NCBI GenBank assembly: GCA_014729945.1
Contig: WJJC01000011.1
Coordinates: 1 to 17,592 of the forward strand
Direction: 5' to 3'
Source of the DNA: Candidatus Bathyarchaeota archaeon
GTDB lineage: Archaea; Thermoproteota; Bathyarchaeia; TCS64
DNA: 17,592 nucleotides
The notes below the pieces were generated by a model, which saw only the letters and a program-made list of their open reading frames with translations, was not told where the DNA came from and made no database searches. The translations under genes and the position numbers were made by a program. Positions 6,588 to 13,306 of the stretch are shown here, one piece after another; position 1 is the first letter of the stretch; each line of letters begins with the position of its first letter.

Positions 6588-7607
6588 ATGTCTGAACCAG
6601 TGGATTATTTGACAGAGAATACTTACAGGCCAGCATGGCTGAAAGAAGGTGTTACAGAGACAACACTTCAAACGGTGAAGGAGAAAAAATCTCAGTTAAT
6701 TAAACTAGGTGAGAGCCTAGGAGAAGCCAAACGATTATACATGATCGGTAGCGGTGGAAGTTATAGTGTTCAACTGCCTCTTGTTTATATCGCAGAGAAG
6801 TACACGAAGGTTCCAGTGTATGGGGTCAGTGGTTGGGAGTTCCTTGAGAGGAAACCTGAAACAATAGACAAGGACTCCGTAGTTATACTTATCAGTCAGA
6901 GTGGAAAGACGAAGGAGATCGTCGAAGCACTTGAGTGGTGTAACGAGAAGGGTGCAGTCACCTTCGGCTTAACCCAGAAGAAAGACTCCGTGATCAATGA
7001 TAAAGCGGATATAGGCTACGCATGGGATGGTAGAGGAGTCACTTTGGGTAAACTAATGAGCATGTACTATCTGTATGGCTCCATATTTCAGGAGAAAGGA
7101 TATTCCATAGGGGAGAAGATGATATACGAGGCGGATAAGCTACCGGAGCTACTACCCGAGATGATGCCCAGAGCTAAGGAAGTAGCCAGAAAGCAGGGGC
7201 TTGCCTTCAAGGATTATGAGAAGATCTTCGTGTTGGGCGGTGGAATAAACTGGGGCTTAACCTACCAGTTCGCCTTGTGCACACTGATGGAGATGTGTTG
7301 GGTACACGGTATCTCGGTAGACTATAGTGAGTTCAGGCATGGAGCACTGGAACTATTCACACAGGGCACGGCGGCTATCTTCTTGAGAAGTAGATCCAAT
7401 ATGCGTGATATCGAGGAAAAGATTCTGGAGTTCTCAAGGAATAACGGTGTAGATATAATCGAGTATGACTCACAGGGCATGGATGTGGATAATCTCCTAA
7501 CCCCATTTACATTGTTTGTTGAATTGGAGTGGCTTAGTTACTATCTGAGCCTGGCCCGAAACAGGCGAATGGGATCATGGCGATTCTACGATAAGGTAAA
7601 GTTCTAG
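6588..7607 (+). CDS. frlB: SIS-domain sugar-phosphate deglycase, FrlB-like
   Basis: The 339-residue protein has two SIS (sugar isomerase) domains. Domain one (about 40-170) holds MIGSGGSYS (52-60) and ISQSGKTKE (102-110), the phosphosugar-binding serine loops. Domain two (about 205-330) starts at IFVLGGGINWG. Glu235 and His251 (in YSEFRHGALE) are 16 residues apart, the same spacing I recall for the essential Glu214/His230 of the Salmonella deglycase FraB, a relative of FrlB. The family cleaves 6-phosphofructosamines (for example fructoselysine 6-phosphate) to glucose 6-phosphate and the free amine. It lacks the glutaminase domain of GlmS, so a biosynthetic glucosamine-phosphate role is unlikely. 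The convergent neighbour encodes a FrlD-like kinase, the expected partner enzyme. The specific amine is unknown; another fructosamine or aminosugar phosphate remains possible. Confidence 0.8.
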   Translation: MSEPVDYLTENTYRPAWLKEGVTETTLQTVKEKKSQLIKLGESLGEAKRLYMIGSGGSYSVQLPLVYIAEKYTKVPVYGVSGWEFLERKPETIDKDSVVILISQSGKTKEIVEALEWCNEKGAVTFGLTQKKDSVINDKADIGYAWDGRGVTLGKLMSMYYLYGSIFQEKGYSIGEKMIYEADKLPELLPEMMPRAKEVARKQGLAFKDYEKIFVLGGGINWGLTYQFALCTLMEMCWVHGISVDYSEFRHGALELFTQGTAAIFLRSRSNMRDIEEKILEFSRNNGVDIIEYDSQGMDVDNLLTPFTLFVELEWLSYYLSLARNRRMGSWRFYDKVKF

Positions 7608-8410
7608 GTCTCTCCACCCCACGCCCCGAGTCGCTTACATATCTCGGTGGCGGAAAGGTGTCCCTTCTCTATTGATTCTCTAATTGTTTTTCCATTTACC
7701 TTGTTTACTAGGAACTCCGCTATGTATGCGTCGCCGGCTCCCAGTGTATCCACAACATCGACTGGGATAGCCTCACCCCTGAGCATTTTGATACCATCAT
7801 AGACAATTGATCCATACTCACCCAAGGTCATCACTACCAGTCCAGGTGTCTTCTCCTTGAGTTTCCTTAAGACTGGTCCAGGGTTTTTATTATTCTCTAT
7901 TAGGTGGCTTCCACTGAAAAAGGAGATGTCTAGGTATGGCATTATCTCTAATCGTGGGTCATCCAGTTGGCTGCTGAAGTCGCAGCTGATGATAATATTC
8001 TTGTTTTCTCTGAGTTTCTCAACGTGTTCTCTTCCGAATCCCCATATAGTGAAATGGATTAAATCATAGTTAACTGGATCCGGAACCTTTTCGAATGCTA
8101 ATTCAGCATCCTCCTGCACGCCTTCAATGTATTCATCGAATACCCTGTCCCCGTCCCTAACCAGTATCTTGGTTACAGCAGTCTCTCCTTCCTCACGTAT
8201 TATATGTTCCGTGGATATCCCCTGTGCCTCTATCTGATCGATCATATAATCCCCGTTATCATCGGCACCTATTACCCCCACATAGTCTGCCTTAACCCCT
8301 TCAACTCTGGACGCGTAAACCGCAACATTCAACGCGTTACCCCCGGGAAACCTTTTCCCGAGCTCAGAGTATTCATCTATACAGTTATCACCAATCGACA
8401 GGACTCTCAT
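7604..8410 (-). CDS. frlD: PfkB-family kinase, fructoselysine 6-kinase (FrlD)-like
   Basis: The 268-residue ribokinase-fold kinase has GDNCIDEY near the N-terminus (7-14), the PfkB signature region PGGNALNVAVYASR (22-35), and the catalytic/anion-hole motif DTLGAGDAYIAEFL (221-234, base Asp227). It ends LGAWGG. GDNC, PGGNALNVAVY, TAVTK, DGDRVFDEYIEGV and the GAW ending all resemble bacterial FrlD as I remember it, more than generic sugar kinases. FrlD phosphorylates fructosamines at C6 to make the substrate of FrlB. The gene faces frlB tail to tail, and both stops fall in one CTAG (7604-7607). It starts at ATG 8408-8410, 47 bp from the divergent nitroreductase gene. No transporter for a fructosamine is adjacent, so the substrate might be produced inside the cell by glycation. 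Confidence 0.82.
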   Translation of the reverse strand: MRVLSIGDNCIDEYSELGKRFPGGNALNVAVYASRVEGVKADYVGVIGADDNGDYMIDQIEAQGISTEHIIREEGETAVTKILVRDGDRVFDEYIEGVQEDAELAFEKVPDPVNYDLIHFTIWGFGREHVEKLRENKNIIISCDFSSQLDDPRLEIMPYLDISFFSGSHLIENNKNPGPVLRKLKEKTPGLVVMTLGEYGSIVYDGIKMLRGEAIPVDVVDTLGAGDAYIAEFLVNKVNGKTIRESIEKGHLSATEICKRLGAWGGET

Positions 8411-8457
8411 GTTGAATCCTTAACCTTATCCCGCTTGGTACTGTTAACTATAACGGT

Positions 8458-9006
8458 ATGGAACTTATTAAAGCAATTAAGGGAAGGAGAAGTATCCGCA
8501 AATATAAACCGGACTTAGTGCCTCTGGAGCTGATAAAGGACGTTTTAGAGGCTGGTAACTGGGCGCCAAGCGCTAAAAACGGTCACCAGTGGAGATTCAC
8601 TGTACTAACAGGTAGAGCAAAGAGAGAATACAACGCTATGTTCAAGGAGACCTTGGATAAATTCATTGAGGAGAAAGGACGTAGCGCGACTGGATCGGCA
8701 CCAAATACCCACAGTATAATGGAGCAGGCGCCAGTAATAGTAATTGTGTGGAATGCAGGAGAGAATAACTGGACTACGGAGGAGCATAGCGTAGCAGCGG
8801 CAGTCCAAAATATCTGTCTTCGAGCCCATGATTTGGGGCTAGGTAGTCTCTGGATAGGCGATGTTTACTATGCATATGAAGAGACCCGGGAGTATTTCGA
8901 TAAACCATGGAAGCTATCTGGGGCAATCGCTCTAGGGATACCCTCCAAAGAGTGCAGGGTGCCAGAAAAGAAGACCTTGGACGAGGTAGCTGAGTTTCTC
9001 GAATAA
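8458..9006 (+). CDS. Nitroreductase-family flavoprotein, copy 1
   Basis: The 182-residue protein has the NADH oxidase/nitroreductase fold: AIKGRRSIRKYKPD (6-19), the FMN-binding GNWAPSAKNGHQWRFTVL (33-50), a central QAPVIVIVWN strand, the helix SVAAAVQNICLRAHDLGLGSLWIG, and ALGIP at the C-terminal end. These FMN enzymes use NAD(P)H to reduce quinones, nitro groups or similar acceptors; the physiological substrate is unknown. It is the first of two tandem copies 36 bp apart. Similar N-termini (MELIKAIKGRRS versus MELSEAILGRRS) and ends (DEVAEFL) point to an old duplication. The 47-bp gap to frlD must hold promoters for both directions; AT-rich elements are present but none is decisive. Confidence 0.9.
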   Translation: MELIKAIKGRRSIRKYKPDLVPLELIKDVLEAGNWAPSAKNGHQWRFTVLTGRAKREYNAMFKETLDKFIEEKGRSATGSAPNTHSIMEQAPVIVIVWNAGENNWTTEEHSVAAAVQNICLRAHDLGLGSLWIGDVYYAYEETREYFDKPWKLSGAIALGIPSKECRVPEKKTLDEVAEFLE

Positions 9007-9042
9007 CCTAAATTTCACCCTGTTTATTTCTCCCGGATAACT

Positions 9043-9600
9043 TTGGAGCTAAGCGAGGCTATACTTGGTAGGCGTTCATGCAGGAGCTATAACAGGGATA
9101 AAGAGGTTTCCGTAGAGCAGGTTAGGGAGATTCTGGAGTACGGGGTCTGGGCACCCAGCGGTACAAACAGTCAGCCATGGAGATTCACGGTCTTAATGGG
9201 TGAGAACAAGACCGAGTTCATCGAGATCATGAAGCGTAATATTGAAGCAAAGAAAGATGACTTCACAGAGAAGCAGCTGAATATATTCAACTGGTCAGCG
9301 TTGAGCCTGGAGAAGGGGTCAGCGGTCTTACTGGTTTGGGATAATAACAAGACACGGACCAGCCCTCAGAGCATCGGGGCGTGTATACAGACCATGATGC
9401 TGAAAGCATATGGCATGGGGCTCGGCTCATTGTGGGTCGCTGCGGTACGAGTCGCGAAGGAGGAGCTAAAACAGCGCTACGGTAAGATGGATATGAACCT
9501 CATCGCTGCAGTGGGCATAGGTTACCCCAGCGATAAAATGATTGGTAAAAAGGGACCGCCTAGGCTCCCAGTTGATGAAGTAGCAGAGTTCCTGGTTTAA
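9043..9600 (+). CDS. Nitroreductase-family flavoprotein, copy 2
   Basis: The 185-residue paralogue of the preceding gene has AILGRRSCRSYNRD (6-19), GVWAPSGTNSQPWRFTVLMG (33-52), IGACIQTMMLKAYGMGLGSLWV and VGIGYPSDK. The SGTNSQPW version of the FMN loop is the more usual one, whereas copy 1 has SAKNGHQW, so the two probably differ in substrate or partner. The start is TTG 9043: the first 12 residues then align with copy 1, and there is no ATG in a suitable place. It is 36 bp after copy 1 and could be co-transcribed, though the gap has AT-rich stretches. It ends 41 bp before the trpB2 control region. Confidence 0.9.
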   Translation: MELSEAILGRRSCRSYNRDKEVSVEQVREILEYGVWAPSGTNSQPWRFTVLMGENKTEFIEIMKRNIEAKKDDFTEKQLNIFNWSALSLEKGSAVLLVWDNNKTRTSPQSIGACIQTMMLKAYGMGLGSLWVAAVRVAKEELKQRYGKMDMNLIAAVGIGYPSDKMIGKKGPPRLPVDEVAEFLV

Positions 9601-9621
9601 CCATTTATCGGTTAACAAGTC

Positions 9622-9680
9622 TTATATTCCCATATATTGTATGGAGGGCACCTAGCTTGACTAGGAGGCAAAGAAGCGTG
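9622..9680 (+). promoter_or_regulatory. trpB2 promoter, Shine-Dalgarno and out-of-frame GTG
   Basis: TATA candidates are TTATATT (9622-9628) and ATATATT (9632-9638), predicting transcription from about 9651-9661. GGAGG at 9664-9668 is a full Shine-Dalgarno, and GTG 9678-9680 follows at a good spacing of 9 nt. That GTG reads eleven codons (beginning MYQLDWKEL) to TAA 9711, a frame different from trpB2. The ATG at 9641 is in the trpB2 frame but is followed by two TAG codons (9653, 9662). The initiation signals therefore point to a frame that does not match the gene body. Confidence 0.6.
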
Positions 9681-11062
9681 TATCAATTGGACTGGAAAGA
9701 GCTATCCTCTTAAACGAGGATCAAATACCCAAGAAATGGATTTCTATAACACCCGATCTTCCAGCGCCCCCATACCCGTTAATAGATTCATCCAGCGGTG
9801 AGCCTGTTAACCCGGAGGCACTTGAAGCCATATTCGGCAAGGAACTTTTAAGACAAGAAGTATCCACGAAACGGTATATAGACATCCCCGAAGAAATCAG
9901 AGAAGCATACCTGTTATGGAGACCTACTCCTGTTATCAGGGCTACGCGGCTTGAGAAATTCCTCAAGACCCCCGCCAAGCTCTACTATAAATACGAGGGA
10001 GTCAGCCCGACAGGCAGCCATAAACCTAACACAGCGGTTCCTCAAGCCTACTATAATATGGTTGAGGGCGTGGAGAAACTCACCACCGAGACAGGTGCCG
10101 GGCAGTGGGGCAGTAGCCTAGCTTTCGCCGGAAGCCTATTCGACATCGATATCGAGGTCTACATGGTTAAGGTAAGCTATGAGCAGAAACCCTACAGGAA
10201 GACGATGATGAAGCTTTACGGAGCTGATGTAATCCCGAGCCCCAGCACCCGAACAGAGGTAGGTAAACGGATTCTAGAAAAGTATCCCGACACCAGCGGT
10301 AGCCTTGGCATCGCCATAAGCGAGGCAGTGGAACGCTGCCTAAGCCTAGAGAGCACCAAGTACAGCCTAGGCAGTGTACTTAACCATGTGCTCCTCCATC
10401 AATCCGTCACAGGACAGGAGGCAATGGAGCAACTCCGAATGGTGGAGGAGTATCCTGACACCGTAATCGGTTGTGTAGGTGGGGGAAGCAATTATGCTGG
10501 AATAGCTTATCCTTACCTCATAGACCAGAGACGCGGTAACCCTCCCAAGAAAACAGAGTTTATCGCTGTGGAGTCAACGGCTTGCCCAAGCATCTCCAAG
10601 GGTGAATACTTGTACGATCACGGTGACACAGGAAGAATTACCCCCTTGATGAAGATGTTTACACTGGGTCACGACTTTATACCTGACCCGATCCACGCAG
10701 GAGGATTACGGTACCATGGCATGGCGCCGAGTCTCAGCATGCTGGTGAAGCATCATATGATTCAGCCCAGAGCATATAACCAGAATGAGGCACTGGGAGC
10801 AGCCGTGACCTTCGCTCAGCATGAGGGATTAATCCCGGCACCGGAAACTGCCCACGCTGTGAAGGCAATGATCGATGAGGCGTTACGGTGTAAGGAGACT
10901 GGTGAGGAGAAGACCATACTGGTCTTGATGAGTGGTCATGGATACTTCGATATGAGCGCCTATCAGAGTTATCTTAACAATGCCTTGGAGCCGTTTATGC
11001 TGCCACAGAAACGGATAGACGAAACGGTTTCAAACCTAAAGAAACTCTATCCATTTGCCTAG
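9678..11062 (+). CDS. trpB: Tryptophan synthase beta chain 2 (TrpB2), with frameshifted or non-canonical start
   Basis: TrpB joins indole and serine to make tryptophan using PLP. From about 9698 to the TAG at 11060-11062 the frame gives some 453 residues that match TrpB2-type proteins throughout. Landmarks are [60 protein letters not shown] with the PLP lysine (codon 10022-10024), [29 protein letters not shown] and the phosphate loop GCVGGGSN. No ATG, GTG or TTG occurs in this frame between the TAG at 9662 and the ATG at 10058, which lies beyond the PLP lysine. The strong GGAGG/GTG start at 9678 is in another frame; adding one A in the AAA at 9696-9698 would join MYQLDWK to RAILLNED. A frameshift, sequence error or CTG/ATT start is therefore likely. 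There is no trpA nearby. Confidence 0.85.
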
Positions 11063-11592
11063 GGGCTTTCTCTCTTTCTTTCTATACTATTCACTATTTC
11101 TTTATACGCATCTGATACAATCGTATCAAAGAATCGATCCAGTTCAGGGGTTTCTTCTTGGCTCTGATACTCGTATGCCTGTAGAATCATCTCGATTTTA
11201 TCCACTTCATGGACGAGACACGCTTCAGGAGATGAACCATTTTGATACTCATGCCAGGTCTCCCAATACTTTTCTCGTTGATCTCTACTAAAATCCTTGA
11301 GAATTCTCTTCATAGTCGTATTCTCCAGTTCTCGGTGATCAGGTTTCTTTCTTTGGGGTGTAATATCTCCCATCTCTGCTTCAGCAAGATCATGTAGTAA
11401 CGCTATTCTCATAACCTTACAGGTATCAAGACCCATTTTGTCGCTGAGAATCATAGCGGCTAACGCTGTACGATAGGAGTGATCCGCTACTGATTCAGGG
11501 TTTTCTACCCCCGAGTCCAGCCAACCTGTCCTCGGGATGGATTTGAGCCTACCCGCAGTTAATAAAAACTCAATGAAGCTATCAGGGTTCAC
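11059..11592 (-). CDS. HD-domain 5'-(deoxy)nucleotidase, YfbR/HDDC2-like
   Basis: The 177-residue metal-dependent phosphohydrolase carries the HD-superfamily residues His38 (VADHSYRTA), His67-Asp68 ([13 protein letters not shown]) and Asp131 (HEVDKIEM). The sequence RTGW near the start and ESVADHS fit the YfbR/HDDC2 group, which removes phosphate from (deoxy)nucleoside 5'-monophosphates. Length is slightly below bacterial YfbR (about 200) and close to the archaeal forms. The start is GTG 11590-11592; the overlapping ATG would read straight into TGA. It lies 29 bp downstream of the DUF362 gene on the same strand, probably in one transcript. Its TAG stop shares the palindrome CTAG (11059-11062) with the convergent trpB2 stop. 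Confidence 0.88.
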   Translation of the reverse strand: MNPDSFIEFLLTAGRLKSIPRTGWLDSGVENPESVADHSYRTALAAMILSDKMGLDTCKVMRIALLHDLAEAEMGDITPQRKKPDHRELENTTMKRILKDFSRDQREKYWETWHEYQNGSSPEACLVHEVDKIEMILQAYEYQSQEETPELDRFFDTIVSDAYKEIVNSIERKRESP

Positions 11593-11621
11593 ATTGAATA
11601 ATAGATATGATGAGATATAGA

Positions 11622-12773
11622 TTACTCGATTCCACAGACTTCTCTGATGGCTGCCAACATCTTATCGTTATTGGGTGGGCACCCCTCCACGTAGCATCCT
11701 AGATCCCGGTTCTTGGCTTGACATGCCCCCATGATCACGGGTTCTATGTGCAAGTCTTTTGGTACCTCGGCGTTACTGCCAACAACTATAACTAGGTCTC
11801 TTATTTCTCCCATCTTCTGCATCTGCTCCAAGTCATAGAATACGCTGTGAATGGTTCCATGACAGGCGCTGCACGCTCCCTCAGTGATCACCGTAACTCC
11901 TTCAGCGAACTCTGTTCCCGTCGGCGCTCTCTCAAACTTGTAGGTATAGTTCTCTATGGGTTCTCCGACTACTTCTAAAGGTGTATCTAGGTCAATGACT
12001 CCCGCTTTATCCGCCTCAACAAGGTAATCCAACTCCTCTGCCTCGAAACCCATTATCCTTGAAGCCACTCTATCTAATGAGTACACATCCTTGCTAGCTA
12101 TTATGGTGTTTAACTCTACTTTGGGTCCGAAACTTGGTCCAAGTCCCTCCATGGCTACAATAGCGTCTAGTATAGTTAGATCAACTGGCACGGCTTTATT
12201 CAGATCCAGTATCCCCTTTACTACGCCGATCTTGTGAAAGTTTCGTTTCATATACTTGGGGAGCACACCTTTGAGGTTCTTCACTCCTAGGGTTACCTTC
12301 AACTGGTCATGCGTCTTCATCACCGGAACGTTAATTCGTACATCTGCTTCCATGAATGCCTCTGAGACCTCAACTTCATCAACTAGTAATGCACTAGGAA
12401 CATCAACTTTAACAACTGGGTTCTTATCGACATCCACGATCTTAACCCCATATTTTTCCCCGAGCTTCATGTATCCGCTTATCTCAAGGGCTTTACTGGT
12501 CTCAGTGAAATACCCTGCCCCCTCAACGACCATTATTTTCTCGGCACCAGCCTCCTGAACCAGCTTAATCAGAGCCTCAACTATTCTTTTATCTGTGGTC
12601 ACCCCTGGTCCGGATAATTCGCCAGTAACCACGTTAGGCTTCAAAGCAACCGTATCACCCTTATTGATGATGGATTTTATTCCACCTAGATGATCTATTA
12701 CTCCTTTAACCATCTCAAACACACGTTGATCCGAGGACTTCTCCTTGTTTCTAACTATCGCGACTCTATTCAA
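11622..12773 (-). CDS. DUF362-domain protein with C-terminal cysteine cluster
   Basis: The protein has about 383 residues. The DUF362 body shows RVAIVRN at the start, GDTVALKPNVV, GPGVTTDKRIVEALI, VEGAGYFTETSKALEISGY, RINVPVMKTHDQLKVTLGVKNLKGVLP and LTILDAIVAMEGLGPSFGP. The C-terminal part lacks the ordinary CxxCxxCxxxCP ferredoxin motif. Instead it has ACSACHG and, 46 residues later, GACQAKNRDLGCYVEGCPP, so five spaced cysteines may bind a metal or Fe-S cluster. The biochemical role of the family is largely unknown. I choose TTG 12771-12773 (MNRVAIVRN), since DUF362 proteins usually begin just before this strand and the TATA box at 12801-12808 would start transcription near 12778. A TTG three codons upstream (12780-12782) is the alternative. 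The HD phosphohydrolase gene follows after 29 bp. Confidence 0.85.
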   Translation of the reverse strand: MNRVAIVRNKEKSSDQRVFEMVKGVIDHLGGIKSIINKGDTVALKPNVVTGELSGPGVTTDKRIVEALIKLVQEAGAEKIMVVEGAGYFTETSKALEISGYMKLGEKYGVKIVDVDKNPVVKVDVPSALLVDEVEVSEAFMEADVRINVPVMKTHDQLKVTLGVKNLKGVLPKYMKRNFHKIGVVKGILDLNKAVPVDLTILDAIVAMEGLGPSFGPKVELNTIIASKDVYSLDRVASRIMGFEAEELDYLVEADKAGVIDLDTPLEVVGEPIENYTYKFERAPTGTEFAEGVTVITEGACSACHGTIHSVFYDLEQMQKMGEIRDLVIVVGSNAEVPKDLHIEPVIMGACQAKNRDLGCYVEGCPPNNDKMLAAIREVCGIE

Positions 12774-12800
12774 TATAATCAATATATCTTCATCAAAGAG

Positions 12801-12829
12801 ATAAATAACCTAATTGGGTAAAACCCAAT
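12801..12829 (-). promoter_or_regulatory. DUF362 promoter TATA with adjacent 17-bp palindrome
   Basis: On the minus strand TTATTTAT (12801-12808) is a fair TATA box for the DUF362 gene. Immediately upstream of it, ATTGGGT (12813-12819), a 3-bp spacer and ACCCAAT (12823-12829) form a perfect inverted repeat. It covers the position where a BRE and TFB would bind, and lies 24 bp before the trmO start, so it could control both divergent genes. The operator role is inferred from position only. Confidence 0.45.
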
Positions 12830-12853
12830 AACCCTGACGTTTATTGAATAACT

Positions 12854-13225
12854 ATGGAAACTGGGGAAGTCAGGTTCATTGGACACGTAACAAAGGTAGA
12901 GAAAGATATATCCACGATTGTGATTAAACCAGAGTACTGTGAGGGACTGGATCGACTTGAAATGTATAAAAAAATTAGCATACTCTACTGGTTCCACCTA
13001 CGTGATAACATGGAGCACCGTAGAGTCCTAACTGTTATCCCCAGGAGACACAGTGAAACAGAGGAACGCGGAGTATTTGCATCACATAGTCCATCCCGGC
13101 CTAACCCAGTAGGGCTAACCGTAGTAGAACTAGTAGAAATCGAGAACTGCACATTAATTGTTAAAGGATTGGATGCGTTGGAGGAATCCCCAGTAGTAGA
13201 CATAAAGCCCTACAATCATGGATAA
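12854..13225 (+). CDS. trmO: TrmO/TsaA-family tRNA N6-methyltransferase
   Basis: The family (UPF0066) methylates N6-threonylcarbamoyladenosine at position 37 of threonine tRNAs with S-adenosylmethionine. The 123-residue protein is a single beta-barrel domain with the family signature region FASHSPSRPNPVGLTVVEL (73-91), an early FIGHVTKV and the closing ESPVVDIKPYNHG. It ends right after the DIKPY motif, so it is the short form without the C-terminal extension seen in bacterial TrmO. Start ATG 12854; no Shine-Dalgarno is evident, as expected for a short-leader archaeal mRNA. It diverges from the DUF362 gene and is followed by a T6 tract. Some archaeal TsaA-like proteins may have other roles, so substrate is not certain. 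Confidence 0.87.
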   Translation: METGEVRFIGHVTKVEKDISTIVIKPEYCEGLDRLEMYKKISILYWFHLRDNMEHRRVLTVIPRRHSETEERGVFASHSPSRPNPVGLTVVELVEIENCTLIVKGLDALEESPVVDIKPYNHG

Positions 13226-13231
13226 TTTTTT
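13226..13231 (+). terminator. T-tract after trmO
   Basis: Six T residues directly follow the trmO TAA stop (13223-13225), with no hairpin. Such tracts commonly end transcription in archaea. The separate TATA box for fbp 40 bp downstream agrees with termination here. Confidence 0.5.
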
Positions 13232-13270
13232 ACAATCGTCGATACTACCGAAATAAAGTTTTAGGCAATA

Positions 13271-13278
13271 TTATATAT
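13271..13278 (+). promoter_or_regulatory. TATA box of fbp
   Basis: TTATATAT lies about 32 bp before ATG 13307. Transcription is expected near 13301, giving a leader of about six bases or a leaderless message, which supports ATG 13307 as the start. Confidence 0.6.
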
Positions 13279-13306
13279 CCGCTGAAATATCATACGAACG
13301 ATACCA

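Noticed and set aside
9721..9978. 85-codon minus-strand ORF before the first in-frame ATG of trpB2
   Set aside because: The plus strand here encodes the well-conserved TrpB2 N-terminal region, so this is an antisense shadow.
10058..11062. TrpB2 beginning at ATG 10058
   Set aside because: This start would remove the PLP lysine (GSHKPN) and over 100 conserved residues that are encoded in the same open frame upstream.
12256..12558. 100-codon plus-strand ORF rich in Ser and Thr inside the DUF362 gene
   Set aside because: It is antisense to a conserved DUF362 domain, has low-complexity composition typical of shadow frames, and has no promoter or ribosome-binding site.
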